64,000 bases of DNA from Manihot esculenta (taxonomy: Eukaryota > Streptophyta > Magnoliopsida > Malpighiales > Euphorbiaceae). A model generated the notes under the pieces. The model was not told the origin of the DNA and ran no database searches. It was given only the letters and a program-made list of their open reading frames with translations. The translations under genes and the position numbers were made by a program. The stretch covers positions 30,746,716-30,810,715 of the forward strand of contig NC_035176.2 of assembly GCF_001659605.2 (NCBI RefSeq), read 5' to 3'. Shown here one piece after another: positions 11,167 to 22,451 of this stretch. The stretch's first letter is position 1. Every line of letters begins with the position of its first letter.

Positions 11167-13297
11167 ACACTTAGTACTATAAAAATAATATATATATATA
11201 TATAATTTAAAATTTTGTTAGACACTTATTTTGGTGATTTTTTTTTCTTCCCATTTTCTATTTTCCATCTAAAACATGTTTCTTTCTCTTTCTATAAAGT
11301 TAAACGAGTAATGAGTGGAAGCAAAGAAGAAAAATTAGGGAGGGACGAAAGAGATAGATGGGGACATTTTTAGATGTATTGCCTGAATTAAAAGAAGCTT
11401 CTTTTATATTTTCTATGGCATAATTCTCTCTGTTTAAGTTTTTTTTTTTTTTTTTTTGCCCTTTTCGATTTTAGACTCTTAGAGCAAAAACCCAATTCAA
11501 AGATTGTATTTTGCATTGAATATTCCAAAGGTTAAAGCAAAAGAAACATAAGATAGAAAAACTTTGGATCCCCACTTGTGGTTAAGTGTTTGTTGCTTAG
11601 ACAGGATCCGCTAAATCCGGCTCTTTCCAGCTTGGAGTCCCTTCAGAAGTAGCTTTCTTTCTCTGGCCATAATGCAGTTGTGCTCGCAAATCCAAACAAG
11701 CCCTTGCTTCAACACGAAAATCAAAAACATAGAATTGGAGATTAGGGTATAGACAACTTTGGACAATCAAATCACCTGCGCATACAGGCTTATATGATTC
11801 ACATGATGAAAATGTGGATAGTTCTCTCTTATCGTACACCTCCTGCATGGAATTGTAGCTTATGGAGATGGTTCAATCATAGTGGTTTTCAAAAATGTCC
11901 TTAACAATGAGACATAGCTAGAGAAGGTGATGGTGATCTGATTGCGTTGATTTGATCTTTAAGAGGGACCCATCACAATGATAGGTCCCATTCATGCAAA
12001 CGTTGATAGCCAAGGCAAATGCAGCAAGAAGACATACACTAAGACAGTTTTTTTAACTTTGCTTTAGTGTAGAAACACCAATGGCCGACCCACTTGGTAC
12101 CCATTAGATTTATCTGCAGACACCAAATCCTTACTCTGCTTGCTAAAGACAGAAAATGACTGTCCATTACCAAATATTATTTTTTCCTCCAAAGCTAATA
12201 TCACACGCAATTACGACACTAGAGTCAGAGTCGTTTCACTGATTTTACCATACCACTGTGACAAAAGTTTCTGATTCTACACACATCTTAATTGATATGA
12301 AACTCAAATCAACCTATGAATTCGTTATTTAATAATTATCAATTTTTTTAAGTTCATTCTAGAGATTACAAAGCCTCCATCATTGGTCCCTACATGTTGG
12401 TAATAATTGAGATTTTGTGGAACGTTTAATTACATTAATATACTAAATAAATGAATGAATAAATACAAAATACAAAATAGTTTCCAAATCTATCTTAATT
12501 TCTTAAACTTTGGATTTGGTACTTATGTGGTGTTTTCTATGAAGACATGGAGCATGGTCAAAATCAAGAGACCTATGCCTAGAGACTGCATTATTGTAAG
12601 ATTTTTGCCAGGTAGACTCTACTCTACTATCCTCCCAAAAACACTGGAAGGGCCCACTTTTTTTTTTTTTTTTTGAATCACTCTTAGATGATTTTGGAGA
12701 TCACACCACCAATCTGTCACCCAGTCCTTGTCTGTTTCATAAACAAACAAATGAAATGAGAATCTTCATATCCCACAGCTTAATTATTTTTTACCTGGAC
12801 CCCCTCTGTTTTTCCCCCTCTCTAATTCATCATTATCATCACCTTTGTTTCTGTTTTTCTTTTTGTTTTTAGGCAAGTTCTTTGTGCTCCTTCCCTTCTT
12901 TATCAACTCTCTCTTTCTACACTCTTTCTCATTCACTTTCTATTTTTTAACCATTTAGGAATGAATCCTTTTGATTTTGCTAAGCTTTTCTTCATTTTTG
13001 ATAACCTTCTGATTTGAGATACAGTCACAGTAAACTGGAGTTATAAAGCTAGTTGAATCAATATTACTTGCTTCACAAGAAATACATTAAAATTAAGGTA
13101 TGAGAGTTTTGAAATATTATATTATATTTTTTTATCACAATAAAATTTTATTTTTATTTTTATTTTATTTATAATCGTAGATTTTATGGTCGAAGCACGT
13201 TAAATTTTGTATATTTTATTTTTATTTTTCTTTTTCTTATTTTATAATATTATAATTGATAAGTGATGACCGCTGAGCATTGATATTCAGATTGAGA
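11167..13297. other. Intergenic DNA between PAO5 and Tekay element
   Basis: Starts with the PAO5 3' region, including a short (TA)n run near 11190. It then holds a possible minus-strand gene fragment (11597-11848), poly(T) runs near 11441 and 12660, and CT-rich DNA near 12800-12950 that resembles a leader but is followed by no gene. The last 200 bases are very AT-rich up to the truncation point of the next element. Confidence 0.55.
11597..11848 (-). other. Possible gene fragment, unknown
   Basis: The minus strand is open for 83 codons and has better codon texture and GC content than its surroundings, ending SEGTPSWKEPDLADPV and a stop. A splice donor-like sequence (CAGGAG/GTGTACG on the minus strand) lies at its start. 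I do not recognise the family. It could be the last exon of a decayed gene or chance. Confidence 0.2.
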
Positions 13298-16239
13298 TTA
13301 TGTACTCTTTCTGGTCAGTCTGGTCATAGGAGCAGCTATCTTCGAGAAGTCCTGTACGAACCTCCTATAGTAGCCTGCCAAACCCAGAAAACTCTTAATC
13401 TCTGTCACTGTCGTGGGTATAGGCCAGTTGGCTACTGCCTCTACCTTCTTGGGATCTACTGTTATTCCTTCCTCTGATACTACATGTCCCAAAAAGGCAA
13501 TGCTCTTTAGCCAGAACTCGCACTTGGAGAACTTGGCATACAAGCCATGCTCTCTCAAGGTTTGAAGCACTAGACGCAGATGCTGGGCATGCTCCTCTGC
13601 ATTCCTGGAGTACACCAAGATATCATCAATAAAGACGATCACAAAACGATCCAAGTACTCCCTGAAAACTCTATTCATGAGATCCATGAATGCTGCAGGG
13701 GCGTTAGTCAACCCGAACGGCATCACAAGGAACTCATAATGCCCATATCTGGTTCTGAAAGCAGTCTTGGATACATCTCCTTCCCTGATCTTCAACTGAT
13801 GGTATCCGGATCTCAGATCTATTTTAGAAAAACAACCTGCTCCTGCCAGCTGGTCGAATAGATCATCGATCCTGGGTAAAGGATACTTGTTTTTGATAGT
13901 GACTTTGTTCAACTGTCTGTAGTCGACACAAAGGCTAAGAGGTCCATCCTTCTTTCTGACAAATAATACTGGAGCACCCCAGGGTGAGGTACTCGGGCGG
14001 ATGAAACCCTTAGCTACCAAATCTTGTAACTGCTCTTTCAACTCTCACAACTCTGCTGGTGCCATCCGGTAGGGAGGAATAGAGATCGGTCTGGCATTGG
14101 GCATCCTCAGTACCAGACTCTGAACTCTATTTCCCTATCCGGTGGGAGTCCTGGAAGCTCTTCCGGGAACACATCTGGGAAGTCTCGCACAACTGGTACT
14201 GAGGATGGTTCCCTAACCTGACTGTCTAGCTCTCTCACATAAGCTAGGAACCCCTGACACCCCTTCCTTAACATCCTACGAGCCTGGAGGGCTGATATCA
14301 AACCCCTAGGTGTCCCTCTCCTGTCTCCTCTGAAGACACACTCTGACCCATCCTGGTCTCTGACACTAACTACCTTGTCTCTACAGTTCAGGGTAGCATC
14401 ATACGTAGATAACCAGTCCATCCCTAGAATGACATCAAAATCTGTCAACTCTAGAACCACCAGGTCAACTGGAAGGTATCTACTCTCTATGCACACTGGA
14501 CTGAACCGACAGACTGACTCTGCCAAAGATGGATCACATTTGGGTCCACTGACCCATAGAGGACACTCTAACTCAGACACCATCAGACCCAACCTCTCTG
14601 CAGCTCTAGAAGAAATGAAAGAGTGAGAAGCACCGGGGTCCATTAAAGCATACACCTCTGAACTCCCAATGATGAGATTACCTGACACCACCGTGTTCGA
14701 AGTGTCTGCCTCCTGCTGAGTCAGGGTGAAAATCCGTGCTGGGGCTGACGGACCTGCACCTCGGGAACCCATCCCTGATGAAGAGGCTGACCCTCTTCCT
14801 CTGCCTCTACCACTGCTCTGTGGTACGGCTGAAGCTGCTGGCTGTGCTACACTGCCAGAAGTCATCTGCTGAGACGGTGCAACCAAAGTCGCCTGAGGAC
14901 ATTCCCGTGCCATATGTCCTTCCTGCCCACATCTGAAACAGGCTGAAGTCCCCAACAGACAAACTCCTCGGTGTAGTCTTCCACATTTCTTACATACTTG
15001 GCTGCTTGTGCCAGAACCTGAGCTTCTACCCATGCCAAAACTGGATTTCACTCTGCCCCAGAATTTCTTCTTCTTCCCTTTTTCCTTCTCTCCTCTCCTA
15101 TCTCCTGAAGAAGCTCCTTCAGTAGCTTTCGAACCTGAGGACTGTGTCATCTGCCGCTTAGCTGTCTCTTGAAAAGTGACACTTGCCTCCATCATTCTTG
15201 CTGCATCAACTATAGAGTGAAAACTCTCTTTATCAGCTGCCTGGATCAAAGAGAAATACCGAGGGTGTACCCTCATGGCATATCTCCTCGCTTTCTTCTT
15301 CTCAGTATCGTACGCTTAGCCCACATACTGAAACAAACTCAAAAACTTGTCAGTATACGCATCAACACTCATCCCTTCCGTCTGTCTTAACTGTTCAAAT
15401 TCCACCATCTTCATCTCTCTGGAACTATCAGGAAAAGCCCACCCTGCAAATTCATTGGCGAACTCTTCCCATGTCATATTGTCGATTCCGGACTCCACAT
15501 AATGCTTGAACCATTCTCTCGCCTTTTTGCACTTTAATGTGAATCCTGCCATCTCAATGGCCCTCTGATCATCAGCTCCCAACTCACTAGCTATCATTCT
15601 CACTGCACTGAGATACTCAAAGGGATCATCTCCTGTATTGAACTTAGGGGCATCCAACTTCAAGTACTCTGTCATCTTCACCTTACTTCCCCCTGAAGAA
15701 CTGGGTTGCTGTACTTCAACAACAGGGGCTACTGGTTCAGGTGGTGGTGGTGGAGGTACTGTTTCTCTAGGTTCAGATTGTGCTGAGCTTGTTGGATAAG
15801 GTGGAGGTGGATACATGGGATAGGGTGGATAAAAGGATGGATAAGGCATGTAGGGCATGTAGGGTGGATATGGAGCAAAGCTGGAGTAATCCGACGTACC
15901 TCCCATCGGATACCCTGGGCCCTGTGGAAAGGGTGGATAGCCATATCCCGAGGCCTGTGCACCTCCCTGTGCCTCCCCCATACCTTCTTCTGAACTTCCT
16001 ACACCCATACTTACATCTCTACTCTGTTCAGCACCCCTAGCTTCTCTTTCTTCCTCTAATCTTCCTCCTCTGTTTACTCCTCTGCTGCTCTCGTCAGAAG
16101 ACCTTCTAGGGTCTTGTGACATTCCCTCCCCGCTTGACCTGTGAGTCCTTGCTCTTGGCAAAGCAGGAGGACGAGCAGCTGGTTCCTCACTTACTGATGG
16201 GACTCTAGTCAATCTCGCTGATCGACGAGTTCCTCGCAT
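13298..16239 (-). pseudogene. Tekay-like gag-pol, broken and 3'-truncated
   Basis: Gag begins at the ATG at 16239 (MRGTRRSARL) and has a Pro/Tyr-rich low-complexity segment near 15760-15950. An in-frame TAA at 15316-15318 interrupts it after FLSLFQYVG; the frame continues unchanged beyond, so this is a single nonsense change (the family has Gln here). A zinc knuckle follows (CFRCGQEGHMAREC), then the protease active-site region (DPGASHSFIS). A frameshift near 14107-14120 and a TGA near 14046 (family Arg, CGA to TGA) break the protease-RT junction. Reverse transcriptase is intact from 14041 to 13298 with [12 protein letters not shown]. Both stops fit C-to-T changes. Confidence 0.9.
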
Positions 16240-16451
16240 CTTAACTCGCTGAAAAACAACATATAGCATAGCACATAAGCACATATTCATCATATATCAT
16301 AATGCACATGTATATAGCATGGCATTTCACATCATCATCATGTAGACAGGACGAACATCCTATCCTAGTGGACATGTTTTCCTATTGTGCTTGACCTACT
16401 ACACCTCTATGAGCCCCTCTTTCTCTATAGGTCCGACCATACGAACCGTGT

Positions 16452-16463
16452 GCTCTGATACCA
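16452..16463 (-). other. Primer-binding site of the Tekay-like element
   Basis: On the minus strand TGGTATCAGAGC, a perfect match to the plant initiator-Met tRNA primer site, three bases after the LTR end. It fixes the orientation of the element and the LTR boundary. Confidence 0.93.
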
Positions 16464-16466
16464 CTC

Positions 16467-16851
16467 TGTAACAGCCCGGAAACCGAACCATTACCGGCAC
16501 TAGGATCCAGATCGGCTTAAGGCCGCCGGGACCCGTAGTAAGCCTACTATGACCTCTGTGTACCTGTGAAACCTCATACATGATCATACATTTTCTTTAA
16601 AAATTGAACACTTTCTTTCTCATTTCTTTTCCAGGGCTTACCCTGTGCATGGCTTTCATCACATACATCTCATAAAACATTTACATAAAAAGATCATGTA
16701 TACACAAGGGTAACTAGTCAAGCACAATCTATACACTGTCTCTTTATCATACATGTCCACACGAGCTATTACAAACTATGTACTCTTCCTGTACCCTGCT
16801 GACTTCCCTCTGGACTCTGAACCTGCAAAACTGGGGTTAAGGGAGTGGGGT
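16467..16851 (+). repeat. Left arm of the 385-bp inverted repeat
   Basis: Pairs base for base with 18381-17997 reversed; the two differences are near 16613 (G against T) and 16789 (C against A). It ends GGGAGTGGGGT and is followed by GAGCTAC. Confidence 0.92.
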
Positions 16852-17483
16852 GAGCTACTAGAGCCCAGTGAGTAAATAAAAACAGGTAATAAGACATGCT
16901 CTCATGAAATGCATCACATCACAAGTAAATCACATCATCTCAGTAGGACGGATCAAACTCCCTCAAATTGAGTCTGGTCCCCGCAGGGCTGTTCCAGAAC
17001 TCCACATCATCTGGGGTACCTTGGTACCATGTGCCTGGTCCCCGTAGGACTGTTCCAGGTCTTTCCTGGAGGGCTAATGAATCCAAAACTAGGTCCATAC
17101 CGTATCATAGAAGCAATGTACAAGGAGCAGTGCCAAGTACAAGGATAGATGCAATGCGCCATATTCGTGTTTACTAATGCACTCAACCTAAAGCATAGTC
17201 ATGATGCATGAAACATGATAAAATATCCATTTCGCATATTAAAACATTACAGTTAGTTCCCCTCACCTCTGACTCTCTTTGAACTGACTCTGCAGGTTCT
17301 GAACTGTGCTCACTGTTGACCACTCTGATTCCTCTGGTCCGTTCCTACACAGGTGGACTTATATGAAGGATCAAACTATCACATAAACATCTCTTCTAAT
17401 CTCCCCAAACCCCTCTAAAAGCTCCTAAAACAATCACATAAAACATGCAAAAGAAGGCTGGACAGGGCACTTTCGGCGGCAGG

Positions 17484-17718
17484 TTCGGCGGCCGAAACCC
17501 CACTCCAGAGACGAAACTCATGCATGTTCGGCGGCACCTTCGGCGGCCGAAGGTCTCGTCCAGAGACGAAACTCACACACTTTCGGCGGCCGAACTTCCT
17601 CTTTCGGCGGCCGAAAGTCCCTTTCTAAACCGAAAGCCTAGCTTTCGGGGGCAACTTTTGGCAGCCGAAACTGCCTCCACAAAGGGTTCGGCGGCCGAAC
17701 CTTCCTTCGGCGGCCGAA
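17484..17718. repeat. Cluster of CG-rich 13-base palindromes
   Basis: TTCGGCGGCCGAA occurs perfectly six times, starting at 17484, 17539, 17582, 17603, 17687 and 17706, with partial copies at about 17471, 17526 and 17657. The first copies belong to two roughly 55-bp tandem units that also share CCAGAGACGAAACTCA. The block is far richer in CG than anything nearby. Confidence 0.9.
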
Positions 17719-17996
17719 CCTGGTTTTGCCCGAAGGGCAGAACCTGCTCTGCTTCATGCAAACTTTGCCCAAAATCCTACCACATGCATATCAACTACTC
17801 CCAACTAGCATATACACATATATATGCACATATATATGCACAAAGGGGTCCAAACTAACCTAAAACCCCAAACAACATCAGCAAACACTTAATCATGCTG
17901 TAACACCAAAAACCTCCCTTAAACCTAAACATGCATACTACCCACAAACTTCATAAAACCTTCAAAAATCATCATAGAAACTCAGGATCTTCACTT

Positions 17997-18381
17997 ACCC
18001 CACTCCCTTAACCCCAGTTTTGCAGGTTCAGAGTCCAGAGGGAAGTCAGCAGGGTACATGAAGAGTACATAGTTTGTAATAGCTCGTGTGGACATGTATG
18101 ATAAAGAGACAGTGTATAGATTGTGCTTGACTAGTTACCCTTGTGTATACATGATCTTTTTATGTAAATGTTTTATGAGATGTATGTGATGAAAGCCATG
18201 CACAGGGTAAGCCCTGGAAAAGAAATGAGAAAGAAAGTGTTAAATTTTTAAAGAAAATGTATGATCATGTATGAGGTTTCACAGGTACACAGAGGTCATA
18301 GTAGGCTTACTACGGGTCCCGGCGGCCTTAAGCCGATCTGGATCCTAGTGCCGGTAATGGTTCGGTTTCCGGGCTGTTACA
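17997..18381 (-). repeat. Right arm of the 385-bp inverted repeat
   Basis: Reverse complement of 16467-16851 with two mismatches. It is the 5' end of the LTR in the element's own orientation, starting TGTAACAGCCCGG. Confidence 0.92.
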
Positions 18382-21300
18382 GATTTAGTCTTTGTAGGAG
18401 AGTCAGGTCCAAAAGAGTAAGTGTGATTCTATCGGTATGAACGTCAGAAGAGAATTAAATTGTTGTCTCACAATAGTGAACGGCAGATACGCCTGTATAT
18501 ACGGTTCTGTATGATAACGACAAATAGTGTTTATTTGTCGTGGCCGGGTGATGATTATGTATCACTAGAGGACAAGCAAAAAAAGAATATAAAAGAGGAA
18601 TATAACCCATTCAGATCAACCTTACTCATATACACTTAAAATCTAACTTTTTCTAAATTGCAGATCAATAAATATTTAATATTATGTATTTATTTCAACA
18701 AATTAGGAGTAGAAGTGCAACACCTCCTAATTCTGATTTCTTTATGCTTAATTTGTAAAAGAAAAAATAAACTGCAAAAGTTAATCAAGCGCACGCAGCT
18801 TTAAAGTGATCAAAAGTTGACACTGATGTGCTAAGAAAAGAAAAAGAAGAGCATTTCAAATTGATGATGGTATTAATTAATTAATTAATTAGACCTAGTA
18901 CTTATCATGTTAAATTTTTAATTAATCTTTGGTCGTTGCTTTTCATTTAACAAGTGAAAATATTAAAAAGTTTCAGTTATTTAGTTGAATGGTTTTAATC
19001 ATCTTCCTTTTTTGAAATTATGGAGATTGTGGAACCCATTCATCAATTTCCAAATTCCACCTCAGTATTCATGTCCAAGATCTTTAGAATTAAACCGATC
19101 CCTTTGCTTTTTTTCTTTTAAAAAAGAAAATCTTTGAAAGTCCAAATCACATTCTCTCTCTCTCGAAAACTGTTTTTGAGTTTTTTTGAGTAAATTATAT
19201 TTTAATATCTAAATTTTAATGTAATTAACACATTAATTTCAATATTTTTAAAATTCAACATTTAAATTTCTATATAATTACTCCGTCTAAATTAAAGATA
19301 TTTTTATCAATAATTTCATTGATAAAAAAAAAAGTAAACATTTCAAATATCTAAAATAACCTCATGAATACTTAAATTTTTTACAATATAATGAAAATTT
19401 TATATTGTATAAACTATATTTTGATTTATAAGTTTTAGCGTAATTGATGGATCATTTTTTATATTTTTAAAATTAAATTCTTAAATTCATTTACATTTAA
19501 TCCGTCTAAAATTATAATTTTTTCATTCATTATAGATATTAGTTTAAATCCAGTGAATAGTCAAACTTTTATTAAAAATACAATTTATTCCTAAAATAAT
19601 CTTTATAAAAGTTTATAATATATTTAAAAATTACTTGGTAACACTTAAAAATAATTGAAATTTTAAGTATTTTTTGAATATTTTGAAGTTATAAATATTA
19701 AAGTATTTTAATAAATAGAAATCGAAGAATAAAGTGTTAAAAATTGGGTAAATGATATATTATATATAAAAGTTAATAGAGACTTAAATATTTTTTTTAA
19801 ATAAAAAATAAAAAATAAAAATATTTAAATTATATTATATGAGAACAGACTGATCATATAGAAATTTAAGTGTACGATTTAAAAAATACATGGATTGATT
19901 CATTAATTATGTTAAAATCAATGATTCAAGTATAATTTATCCATTTAAAAGTTTTCACACTTTTAATTTAGACAGATTGATTATGAAAAGATTAAAATGT
20001 TCGATTTTTAAAATATAAGATTTGATCTATTAATTATACTAAAACTCAAAATCAAAATATAATTTACTTTTTTTCTTATTAAGATATGTTAGCCTTTGCT
20101 CTGCTGATTTTGTGGCCTCTCGGCCCTCTCCTATCCGATCATAGTTTTCTCCTTCTCCATTTTAGTGAGGTTGTACGGTTTTTTCTTTTTTTTTTTTTTC
20201 TTTTCGTTTGATTTTTGCATGTTGTGGTTTGTGAGGGAAATCTCTTAGTGATCACCTGCCTAATTGTATTTTCTTGTGTTTTAGGCTTTTGTTTCTCTAT
20301 ATTTTTAAAGGTTTTTTAGTGTAAGAACGACGATATTAATCGCAAAAAAATCTTCTATTTCGATAAGAAAACTCTTTTCATTGCCCTAGTGGTGATTTCT
20401 TAACTCAATTGTGGAAGTTCTCTTACTTCTTTTCTATTAGTCTAGTTTTATCATCATCTACCATAAACCTTTTGTTGCATGTATCATGTGATAATCTCTC
20501 TTTTTTAATAATTATTTATTTTATTATTATTATTTTAATTTCGACTCAATTTAATTTTAAAAATAAACTAAAATTTTGATTAGATTAGCTTAATTCTTTA
20601 ATCCAATGCTCACCCTGCTATAAAGGAAGAAATTAGGCAGATCTAATCTACTTGTCTTAGATTTGTCCTTTGAATCAAATGTATAATGTGAGTGGTCCAC
20701 CATTTTTAACCATAACCAAAAAACTACCACTTTAAAACAAAAGCCTTAATGATAAGAACAAGCATGAACATCATCTCCTCTTTGTAATTATGACGCTTCA
20801 TAGTCAAATTTAAAAAGTTCACACGCTCTAACTCTTAGATATTTATGCTGATATACTATATAAGCATTTCTTTGAAAATTAATAATTATGGGTTGTGGGG
20901 CTTGAAAGGAATTATGAATTGATTTTGAAATTAATAATTAGCAATAGTAAAGATTGACTAATGGATTTGTCTTCAAATTGAGGTAGTAGTAGAGACACTT
21001 TAAATGAAAAGATTTTAGTACAAATCATCTGATGTTAATGTCATGTATTGTATCTCTTCTTGTCAGTCTTTTCTGGTTGTCCTCATTGTTTTGTACGTGA
21101 CTTTCATATTTATACTTTTTAATTTCATTAATATTAATGTTATATGATAAAACAAAATTATATAATAAAAGTATGATATGCGCGTCATTCGGAAAATTTG
21201 AATATCGTAATACTCAATTTTTCATTAAAATTCATTTTTTTCTTAAATAAATTGAATTTTCATATAAAATTACTGTTAATAAGAAATAATAAAACAAATT

Positions 21301-22451
21301 ACATTACGCTTGTAATTATAGGATTCTATCAATTAGTCGAGATCGATCTAATTTTTAAAAAAAACTATAATTAATTCAATTTTTTTATAATATAAAAGTT
21401 TATGATAACAGAAATAAAAATATACAATTCTTACGCTACTTTTAAATTATAAGTAATTTCTTATACTCATTTTATTTTTCAAATTATTGATTTAAGCGTC
21501 GAAATGAGTGTTCTAGACATCAACCACCTCGCATTTTTTTCCTTACAGAATTGATCAATCATAACACAACTCTATTTCGATCATGATGCTATAAAAATAA
21601 ATTTTAAAATATTTTTTATAATTATATTTTAATATCATTATGATTTAAATTTAAAATTTATGTTTAGTAATCTCTATAAAAATTCTATAATATTTTTAAT
21701 ATAATTCATAATCAAATTTAAACATTTAATATTTTTTAGCTTACATAAAATTTGAGTGTGTTATTTTAAATTATAAGGTAAAAAGTATTATAAATTGATT
21801 ATTAAAGTAAGTTTGAATTTAATTAAATTAGTAAAAAATAAAGTTAATTTCTAATTAAATAATTGATATTATATTTTAAATTTAATAGATCACAAAATTT
21901 TTGTTCTTAATAACATTGTTAAATTTTTATTGAAAGTATAATTCTCCCATTTTTTAATCAATTTTTTTTTTATAAAATGGATCAACATAGAAGGATTTTT
22001 TTTTTCTATTTCTATTTGTTAAAAATAAAAGTTGAATTTAATATCAATTAATATTTATCATTTTGATAATTATTTTTAAAATGATCTAATTTGAAAATTA
22101 ATAATAAAATTTTAATATTTAATAATCCTTATTAAAATTATATAATATTTTTAATATCATCCATTAATCCGATTTGAAATCTTTTTCATAACAATCTAAA
22201 AGAAAAAACAAGGCTAAGGCGCTAAGTTATGCATTGGGCCTTGTGTCCTGGATTTAGGCCCAATATTGGCCCATTGGTAGCACTGCACTTCCTGTATGGC
22301 GGGAAAGTTGGCGGCAATCATCTCATCTGTGGTTCTCCTAACAATTAGGCATTGCAGAAGTAACTAATCTCTTCTTCAAACCCTAACTAACGCTTCACCA
22401 ACACATAATCAATAAGAAACTGATTCTTATTCCATTGTTGTCTCCATCTCA
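18382..22451. other. AT-rich intergenic DNA
   Basis: The first 260 bases are less AT-rich and unlike the rest, with a TATA-like AATATAAAAGAGG near 18588; they may be a fragment of another element. From 18700 the sequence is very AT-rich. It contains the 880-bp inverted-repeat element at 19189-20068. No coding region is seen. Confidence 0.6.
19189..20068. mobile_element. 880-bp terminal-inverted-repeat element, copy 1
   Basis: The left end AGTAAATTATATTTTAATAT is repeated in inverted form at the right end, and the similarity runs inward for about 100 bp, including the motif CCGTCTAAATTAAAG near 19280 and its complement near 19965. An internal direct copy of the terminal motif lies near 19425-19510. 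There is no open reading frame, so it is non-autonomous. Flanking T runs may be a target-site duplication but cannot be resolved. A homologous copy is at 40094-40970. Confidence 0.65.

Larger units (their letters stand above)
13298..18381 (-). mobile_element. Truncated Tekay/Del-type Ty3/gypsy retrotransposon
   Basis: Reads right to left: LTR 18381-16467, primer-binding site 16463-16452, gag, protease and reverse transcriptase. The coding region stops abruptly just after the RT connection domain at about 13298; RNase H, integrase, chromodomain and the other LTR are absent. Sequence style of gag (DAPKFNTGDDPFEYLSA) and RT places it with Tekay/Del chromoviruses. Since the coding frames are broken only by a few lesions, it is much younger than the element at 3261-8249. 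No target-site duplication can be tested because one end is missing. Confidence 0.88.
16467..18381 (-). repeat. LTR with 385-bp terminal inverted repeats
   Basis: The unit runs TGTAACAGCCCGG ... CCGGGCTGTTACA, so it has TG...CA ends on either strand. It is 1915 bp, a reasonable Tekay LTR length, and abuts the primer-binding site. Its first 385 bp (16467-16851) and last 385 bp (17997-18381) are inverted copies of each other; I find only two mismatches when aligning them by eye. The central 1145 bp are single copy apart from the CG-rich palindromes. Ordinary LTRs share only a few inverted bases at their ends. The alternative is that one arm is a second LTR fragment inverted into place. Confidence 0.85.

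Noticed and set aside
13260..13300. A second LTR at the left end of the Tekay-like element
   Set aside because: Nothing matching 16467-18381 occurs here; coding simply stops after RT, so the element is truncated.
15729..16040. Open frames on both strands across the Pro/Tyr-rich part of gag
   Set aside because: Low-complexity composition opens several frames; only the gag frame is collinear with known domains.
17445..17858. 137-codon plus-strand open frame
   Set aside because: Inside the LTR; the reading is produced by the CG-rich palindromes and has repetitive composition.
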